Below are positions 9,101 through 17,163 of a stretch of DNA of 49,485 nucleotides, piece by piece. The notes below the pieces were generated by a model that was given only the letters and a program-made list of their open reading frames with translations, made no database searches and had not been told where the DNA came from. The first letter of the stretch is position 1, and every line of letters starts with the position of its first letter. The stretch is taken from assembly GCA_001464955.1 (NCBI GenBank), contig LNEM01000013.1, positions 1 through 49,485 on the forward strand. The letters run 5' to 3'. The DNA is from Rhizobiales bacterium Ga0077537 (GTDB lineage: Bacteria > Pseudomonadota > Alphaproteobacteria > Rhizobiales > Hyphomicrobiaceae). The translations under genes and the position numbers were made by a program.

Positions 9101-12100
9101 CCGCGGCTGCCTCCGGCGTTTATGAAAACGTGATCCTGGCCGGTGAGCTGACGACGCTCTCGGGCGCACAGAATCCGGACACGGCTCGCGCCACGTTGCG
9201 TGTCATCGCGCCGCCGACGATCACCAAGTCCTTCCTCACGACCGCAATCCCGATCGCCGGCACCAGCCGTATTCGCTTCACGATCGCAAACCCGAACAAT
9301 GCGACGCTGGCGCCGACCGGCCTGACCGGTGTCTCGTTCTCGGACACCCTCGTCAATATGACGATCGCCGCGCCGCTCTACGTCGCCGGATCGTGCACGG
9401 GCTTGACGCACAACGCCGCAATCGGCGGAGCGAGCTTCATCGCGTCCAACATCTCGTTGGCGCCATCGGCAAGCTGCTTCATCGATCTCGATGTGACGAG
9501 CTCCAGCGTTGGTCTGCACGACAACCAGACGACGGGCTTGACCAGCAATCAGACTGTCGGCGCCGGCGCGCCGTCGAACGTCGCTCAGCTACGCGTACTG
9601 GAGCCTGTCACTCTGACGAAATCGTTCGCGGCTGCCAGCGTTGCCGTCAACGAGCCCGTCCGGATGACGTTCGTCCTGACCAACCCGAACCCTGTTGCCG
9701 CGTGGGTCGGGACGCCCGGTTTCACCGATATCTTCCCTGTGTCCCCAGGTGCGATGGTCGTTGCCCCGGTGCCGGGAATCACGAGCGAATGCGGTATCGT
9801 GTTTCGTAGTCCGCCGAACATTGTTGCCCCTGTACCTGGAGACACGGGCATTTTCGTCCGCAGCGGTACGGTACCAGCTAACGGAACCTGTACGATCGGC
9901 ATTAACGTTGTAGCGAATGCGGCCGGAAACTACGTCAATACGACTTCAACGCTTACGACCGCCGGCGGTATAGGTCCCGCGGCCTCCGCGCCGCTGACAG
10001 TCATCCCGCGCATCTCGTCGATCGAAACGACGAAAACCGCGACGGTGACCGTTGCCAACGGCACGAACAACACGATCACCGACGCGGGCGACGTGGTCAC
10101 GTACGCGATCACTATCCGCAATACGGGCAACACGACGCTGACGTCGGTTGGCGTAGCCTCCGACACCCTCACGCGCCTCGGCGGCGGCGCTCTCTCGCTC
10201 ACCACCGGTCCGACATTCGTATCCAACTCGAGTGGCTCGGCGGCGGGCACACTGGTGCCGAACGAAACGGCCACGTTCACGGCGACTTACACGCTCGTCC
10301 AGGCGGACATCGACGCCGGAGGTGTGTCCAACACGGCAACCGGCACAGGGACCCCGTCCGGTGGACCTGCAGTCACCGACGTCTCGGACGACGGCATCGA
10401 TACCGACGGCAACACGGCAGACGATCCGACAGAGACGCCGATCACTCGCACGCCATCGATCGAAACCACCAAGACGGCAATCGCGACGGTCGCCGCAGGC
10501 GCGAGCCCGACTGTGACTGATGCCGGCGATGCCGTGAACTACACGATCACCGTGCGCAATACGGGCAACGTAACCCTGACGGCGGTCGGCATCGCGTCGG
10601 ATACGCTGACCCGTCTCGGCGGCGGTGCACTGACGCTGACCTCGGGGCCGACGTTCACGTCGAACTCGGGCGCTTCTCCGGCAGGGACCCTTGTGCCCGG
10701 CGAGACGGCGACGTTCTCGGCTAGCTACACGCTGGTGCAGGCGGATATCGACGCCGGAGGTGTGTCGAACACCGCGACGGGAACGGGCACACCGCCCACG
10801 GGCCCGGCCGTGACCGATGTGTCGGATGACGGCATCGACACCGACGGCAACACCACGAACGATCCGACCGAGACGACCATCACGCGCACGCCGTCGATCG
10901 AGACCACCAAGACGGCTATCGCGACCGTCGCCGCCGGCGCAAGCCCGACACTGACGGATGCCGGCGATGCCGTGAACTACACGCTCACCGTCCGCAATAC
11001 GGGCAACGTGACCCTGACGGCGGTCGGCATCGCGTCGGACACGCTGACGCGCCTCGGCGGCGGCGCACTGACGCTGACCTCGGGGCCGACGTTCACGTCG
11101 AACTCGGGCGCCTCTCCGGCCGGCACCCTAGTGCCCGGCGAGACCGCGACCTTCACGGCGAGCTACACGCTGGTGCAGGCGGATATCGACGCCGGAGGTG
11201 TGTCCAACACCGCGACGGGCACGGGCACGCCCCCGACAGGGCCAGCAGTCACCGACGTCTCGGACGACGGCATCGACACCGACGGCAACACGACGAACGA
11301 CCCGACCGAGACGATCGTCACCCGCACGCCGTCGATCGAGACCACCAAGACGGCTATCGCGACCGTCGCCGCCGGCGCGAGCCCGACACTGACGGATGCC
11401 GGCGATGCAGTGAACTACACGATCACCGTCCGCAACACCGGCAACGTCACACTGACGGTGGTCGGCATCGCTTCCGATACGCTGACACGTCTCGGCGGTG
11501 GTGCGCTGACGCTGACGTCCGGCCCGACATTCACGTCGAACTCGGGCGCCTCCCCGGCCGGGACACTCGTGCCCGGCGAGACCGCGACGTTCACGGCGAG
11601 CTACACGCTGGTGCAGGCCGACATCGACGCCGGAGGCGTGGCGAACACGGCGACAGGACGCGGAACACCACCGACTGGGCCGGCCGTGACTGATGTGTCC
11701 GACGATGGCATTGACACCGACGGCAACACGACGGACGACCCGACCGAGACAGCGATCACGCGTACGCCGTCGATCGAGACGACGAAGACGGCGACCGTCA
11801 CCCTGGCCGGCGGCGCAATTCCCACACTCGTTGATGCCGGCGATGTGGTGAACTATACGATCACTGTCCGCAATACTGGCAACGTGACGCTGACATCGGT
11901 CGGCATCGCGTCCGATACCTTGACCCGCCTGGGTGGTGGCGCGTTGACGCTGACCACCGCGCCCACCTTTGTCTCGAACTCCGGCGCTTCTGCGGCCGGC
12001 ACGCTCGCGCCGGGCGAGACCGCGACGTTCACGGCGTCCTACACGCTCGTGCAAGCCGACATCGCCGCGGGCGGCGTGTCGAACACGGCGACTGGCACGG

Positions 12101-13440
12101 GCACGCCGCCAACCGGTCCCGCTGTCACCGATATCTCGGACGACGGCATCGACACGGACGGCAACACCGCCGACGACCCGACCGAAACGCAGATCACAAG
12201 CGCGCCCGCGATTGAAGCAACGAAAACGGCGACAGTTACGGTGGCCGCAGGTGCGAACTCGACGGTCGTCGATGCCGGCGACACCGTGACCTACACGATT
12301 GCTCTCCGTAACGTCGGCAACACCACTTTAAGCGCCGTCGGCGTGGCCTCCGATACTCTGACCCGGACCGGCGGCGGTGCATTGACGCTTACGTCAGGGC
12401 CGGTGTTCGTGTCGAATTCCGGCGCGTCCACTGCTGGAAACCTCATCCCCGGCGAGACGGCGACGTTCACGGCCACCTACACGCTGGTGCAGGCGGATAT
12501 CGACGCCGGAGGTGTGTCGAACACCGCGACGGGCAGCGGCACACCGCCGACAGGCCCCGCAGTGACCGACGTCTCGGACGACGGCATCGACACCGATGGC
12601 AACACGACGGACGATCCGACAGAGACGGTTATTGCGTCAGCACCTGGTATCGAAGTCACGAAGACAGCGATCGCCTCGGTTGCGGCAGGCAACAGCCCGA
12701 CCGTCGTCGACGCCGGCGACACGGTGACGTACACGATTGCTGTGCGGAACACTGGCAACACGAGTCTGTCGTCGGTCGGTATCGCGTCGGATACACTGAC
12801 CCGTCTCGGCGGCGGCGCATTGACGCTCACGACGCCACCCACGTTCGTCTCGAACTCTGGCGCTTCACCGGCTGGAACCCTGTTGCCGGGTGAGACGGCG
12901 ACGTTCTCGGCCGCCTACACGCTCGTGCAGGCCGACATCGACGCCGGCGGTGTGTCGAACACGGCAACGGGGCGGGGTGTCTCGGACGACGGCATCGACA
13001 CGGACGGCAATACGACCGACGACCCTACAGAGACGATCGTCACACGGGCGCCGTCCATCGAGACCACCAAGACAGCTGTTGCAACGATAGCATCCGGCGC
13101 CAATGCAGCCATCACGGACGCTGGCGACACTGTGAACTATACGATCACGATCCGGAATACAGGCAACACCACCCTGTCGACTGTCGGCATCGCGTCGGAT
13201 ACACTGACCCGTCTCGGCGGCGGCGCATTGACGCTCACGACGCCGCCAACGTTCGTGTCGAACTCGGGCGCCTCTCCGGCCGGAACACTGTTGCCGGGTG
13301 AGACGGCGACGTTCTCGGCCGCCTACACGCTCGTGCAGGCCGACATCGACGCCGGCGGTGTGTCGAACACGGCAACGGGGCGGGGCCGTCACGGATGTCT
13401 CGGACGACGGCATCGATACGGACGGCAACACGACGGATGA
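6130..13440 (+). CDS. Giant secreted DUF11-repeat protein, N-terminal part up to a frameshift
   Basis: The frame runs 2436 codons and ends in a stop caused by a frameshift near 13381; the coding sense continues in the next frame to 17152. Restored, the protein would be roughly 3,670 residues. A signal peptide is clear: basic MRITAR, a hydrophobic core, then SAEAA at about 27-31. Nine divergent DUF11-type modules follow, with entry motifs such as DVNKSFSPA (about 31), VTKLFNG (about 313), EISKAFSN (about 455), LQKTFTP, ANKEFTP, VGKGFLP, ITKSFLT and LTKSFAA. From residue 1298 come near-identical 146-residue DUF11/DUF7507-type units starting IETTKTA. The last 20 codons (after NTATGRG) are out of frame. 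Such proteins are exported and extended; a role at the cell surface is inferred. It heads an operon with the following barrel protein. Confidence 0.8.
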   Translation: [2436 protein letters not shown]

Positions 13441-14350
13441 TCCGACGGAGACGATTGTCACTCGGACGCCCTCGGTCGAGACCACCAAGACTGCCGTAGC
13501 GACCGTGGCATCCGGCGCCAGTGCGACGGCGACCGACGCCGGCGATGCGGTGAACTATACGATCACCGTTCGGAATACAGGAAACGTCACGCTGGCGGCG
13601 GTCGCCATCGCGTCTGATACGCTGACCCGTCTGGGAGGCGGCGCGCTGACGCTCACCACACCGCCGACATTCGTGTCGAACTCGGGCGCCTCTCCGGCCG
13701 GCACGCTGGCGCCCGGCGAGACGGCGACGTTCTCGGCCGCCTACACGCTCGTGCAGGCCGACATCGACGCCGGCGGTGTGTCGAACACCGCGACGGGCAC
13801 TGGCACGCCGCCGACCGGTCCCGCCGTCACGGACGTCTCGGACGACGGCATCGACACCGACGGCAACACGACCGACGACCCCACCGAAACGGCGATCGCC
13901 CGGACGGCATCCATCGAGACGACGAAGACCGCGGTGGCGACCGTCACGGCCGGTGCCAATGCGACGGCCACGGACGCCGGCGACGCCGTGAACTATACGA
14001 TCACCATACGCAATATGGGGAACGTCACGCTGACATCGGTCGGCATCGCGTCGGATACGCTGACCCGTCTCGGCGGCGGCGCGCTGACGCTCACGACGCC
14101 GCCGACGTTCGTGTCGAACTCGGGCGCCTCTCCGGCAGGCACCCTGGCGCCCGGCGAGACCGCGACATTCTCGGCGGCGTACACGCTGGTGCAGGCCGAC
14201 ATCGACGCCGGCGGTGTGTCGAACACCGCGACAGGCAGCGGCACACCGCCGACAGGCCCGGCCGTGACGGACGTCTCGGACGACGGCATCGACACCGACG
14301 GCAACACGACCGACGACCCGACGGACACGCCGATCACGCGGTCACCGGCT
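10021..14350 (+). repeat. Ten tandem copies of a 438-base coding unit
   Basis: Unit starts, taken at the codon after S/A in (S)IETTKTA, are 10021, 10459, 10897, 11335, 11773, 12211, 12649, 13057, 13475 and 13913, ending where the divergent unit starts at 14351. Spacing is exactly 438 bases (146 codons) except unit 7 (408) and unit 8 (418). Each encodes the order [88 protein letters not shown] and DIDTDGN segments are acidic and may bind calcium. Long stretches are identical between units (12895-12976 and 13315-13386, for example), so recombination and miscounting during assembly are both likely. Confidence 0.95.
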
Positions 14351-17152
14351 ATCGGTCTCGTCAAAACCGCGAGCACGGCTGCGTTTTCGACACCGCCGCG
14401 CCCCGGTGACGTGATCACCTATACGTATGTTGCAACGAATCTCGGGAACGTGACGCTCACGAACGTGGCCATCACCGAGGCGCCCGCTGACTTCACCGGT
14501 ACAGGCACGCTGCCCTCGCCGGCGTATGCCTCGGGTGGCGGTGATCTCGATGGCGGCCTCGGAACGCCGACCGACATCGCGCCCGGACAGACCGTGACCT
14601 TCACGGCGCCGTACGCTCTGACCCAGGCCGACATCAATTCGGGTACGGTCACGAACCGCGCGTCGGCCACCGGTTCCGTGCCCGGCGGTGGCACGGTCAG
14701 CGATCTGTCCGACGAGAGCCAGCCGACACCCGGCAACGACGATCCGACTCAGGTGACCATCCCGCGTGCGCCGGCGCTGCAACTCAAGAAGACCCTCGAT
14801 CAGACGACGCAGATCTATCCGTTCGTCTACGAAGTCTTCTACACCCTGCGCCTGCAGAACACCGGCAACACGTTGGTCTCCCAGGTCCGGATGCAGGACG
14901 ATCTGCGTGCGGCGCTGACGCCCGGCCAACTCCTGTCGGCGCCTGCCGTAACGATCATCGGCTTCTCCGGAACGCCGGTTGTGAATGCCGGCTTCGACGG
15001 CTCGGCCGTCACGGAGTTGCTGTCTGGCAACCCTGAACTGCTGCCGAGCCAGACCGGTGAAGTCAGAATTCGAGCCCGCGTCTCTTTCGTCAATGGCTTC
15101 CCGCCCGTTGGGCAGGGCAACACGGCGTACGCGTCGTCCACCGAGGTTCCCGGTCCCGTGCGCTCCGACGACCCGACGATCACGCCGGGCAATCCGCTCG
15201 ACACCAATCCGACGCCGGACCCGGCGCAGGATGCCGACAACGACGGCTCGCCCGACACCCGGGAATCCGACACGAACGATCGTGACGGGGACGGCACGCC
15301 GGACAACCGCGACTACGATCCGACCGGCTATTTCTACTGCGAGGAGACCGGCAACATCCTGACGGGTGGCCTCGTCTCCGTCACCGGTCCGCTTGGAACG
15401 CAGCGCGGCGCTGGAACGTCGAACAACATCACCATCGTTCGTGACGGTGCCGCCGGCAGCTATCAGTTCCACGTGAGCGCGCCGGGGCGCTATGTGCTCT
15501 CCTACGATCTGCCGCCGACGGGTGTGGCGAGCACGTCTCGACTGCCGGCTGGAGATCTCGACGTCACGTCGCTGTTGCCGGCCAATCCTGCCGTGCTCGG
15601 TGGCGGAGAAGTCGGCTCAACCGCTCGGCTGTCGGATTTCACGGCGGCAGGCAATAGGTTCTATCGCGTCTTCGATATCGAGGAGAACGATCCGACAGTC
15701 TTCAACAACAACATCCCCCTCATGCATTGCGGCGTGCCCGCGGTATCGGCAGCAAAGCAGTTGGTGGGAACGCCGACCTTGCTGTCGAGCGGTGCCACCC
15801 GCGTGACGTTCCGCACCACGATCCAGAGCACGGGCAGCACGCAGGTCCGCAACGCAACCCTGACGGACGATCTCAACGCCGTGTTCGGCGCCGGCAATCA
15901 CGTCGTCAGTCGCGTGGCACTCGTAGAAGCCCCGATTGGCTTCACCGCGGGCCATAACCCGGCGTTCAATGGCGCGTCGGACATCAATCTCCTGACGGCA
16001 GGTGGTATTCTCGAGCCGAGCCAAAGAGTCATCGTCGAATTCCAGGTCGACGTGCGGGTGACGACGAGCGGCACGTTCGTCAATACCGTCACTGCCGGCG
16101 GACAGTCTCCATTGAGTGGCTTGCCGGTAGCGCCTGCCATCGCCACCGCATCGGTCGATGCCCAATCGCCGGACGCGCTCGGTCAGCTGGTGGTGGAGAA
16201 GGCGACGAAGCGCACCACGGCCCGTCTCGGCGACGTGATCCCCTACACGGTGACCGTCAAGAATCCCGCCACCCGCGATCGCGTCGGCGTCGACATCGTT
16301 GACTTCATGCCTGCCGGCTTCACGTACCGGCCCTCGACGGGTCGCGTTGATGGCGTGGCCAACGAGCCGACGCTCAGCGGCCGGCGTGTCGTATGGCGCA
16401 ACCTGACGATACCGGCGAACGCGACCGTTAGGATCACGTTCAATCTCGGCGTAGGTGCAGCCGCCGCCGGAAGCGAGTTCGTCAATCTGGCCTGGGCCGA
16501 GGATCCGATCAGCGGCAATCGCATCTCGAATACTGGAAAGGCCGTGGTGAAGCGCGAACTCGAGCACGTCTTCGATTGCGGCGAGATCGTCGGCAAGGTC
16601 TTCGACGACAAGAACCGCAACGGATATCCCGACGAGGGCGAGCCAGGACTGCCCGGTGTTCGCGTCGTGACGGCCCGCGGTCGCTTGATCACCACGGACA
16701 AGCACGGGCGCTTCAATGTCCCATGCGCCGATATCCCGGACGAGAATATCGGCTCGAACTTCATCCTCAAGATCGACACCCGCACGCTGCCGACCGGCTA
16801 TCGGGTGACGACGGAAAACCCGAGGGTCATGCGATTGACCCGGGGCAAGCTCTCCGTCGCGAACTTTGGTGCGAGCATTTCAAGTGTCGTTCGCATCGAT
16901 CTCAACGCCGGGGCGTTCGTCGGCCAGACGAGCGAGCCCGGTGCCCGGCTGGCCCGTGCCATCGATCAACTCGTCGAAAAACTCCTGACGAGTGATCCGA
17001 CCGTCGTGAGCCTCAGCTATCGGGCCGTCGCGCCGAGCGAGAATGCAGCAGAACGCCTCAAGACCGTATCTCGTCTACTGAGTGAACGCTGGCAGAAGGC
17101 CGGCGGACGATATCGGCTCGATATCGAAACACGAACCGTGACGGAACAGTGA
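13298..17152 (+). CDS. Giant secreted DUF11-repeat protein, C-terminal part after the frameshift
   Basis: The genuine reading in this frame begins near 13382 ([10 protein letters not shown]); the first 28 codons from the GTG at 13298 are an out-of-frame copy of the repeat. It is the continuation of the gene starting at 6130, not an independent gene. It carries the last two 146-residue units (from 13475 and 13913), a divergent unit (from 14351, AIGLVKTAS), and several further DUF11-like modules with a DxDxDG-rich linker around 15230-15310. An SdrD-B-like fold follows at about 16590-16760 ([18 protein letters not shown], then TTDKHGRF). The last 90 residues ([23 protein letters not shown]) faintly resemble an OmpA-type periplasmic domain. 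That would fit a protein attached near the outer membrane. No stops interrupt 1,257 codons, so the break is either recent or a sequence error. Confidence 0.78.
   Translation: [1284 protein letters not shown]
13370..13395 (+). other. Frameshift site in repeat unit 8
   Basis: Unit 8 is 418 bases instead of 438. By comparison with full units, 20 bases covering the TPPTGP part are missing after GGGGCGGGGC, so the reading moves from NTATGRG in frame 1 to AVTDVSDDG in frame 2. Unit 7 has lost 30 bases at the same place (12970-12980) without changing frame. Both junctions contain the run GGGGCGGGG, which is also hard to sequence. Confidence 0.85.
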
Positions 17153-17163
17153 GGCGGCGCGCG

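Noticed and set aside
7465-9519. Long open frame on the minus strand inside the giant DUF11 gene
   Set aside because: It has Arg/Gly-rich sequence with no family pattern and arises from the GC-biased third codon positions of the real gene.
13370-13395. Programmed ribosomal frameshift at the break
   Set aside because: No slippery heptamer is evident at the junction, and the missing 20 bases relative to the other units explain the frame change.
10021-14350. Regular repeats resembling a CRISPR or satellite array
   Set aside because: The period is 438 bases, the units are coding in one frame, and there are no short repeat-spacer units or cas genes.
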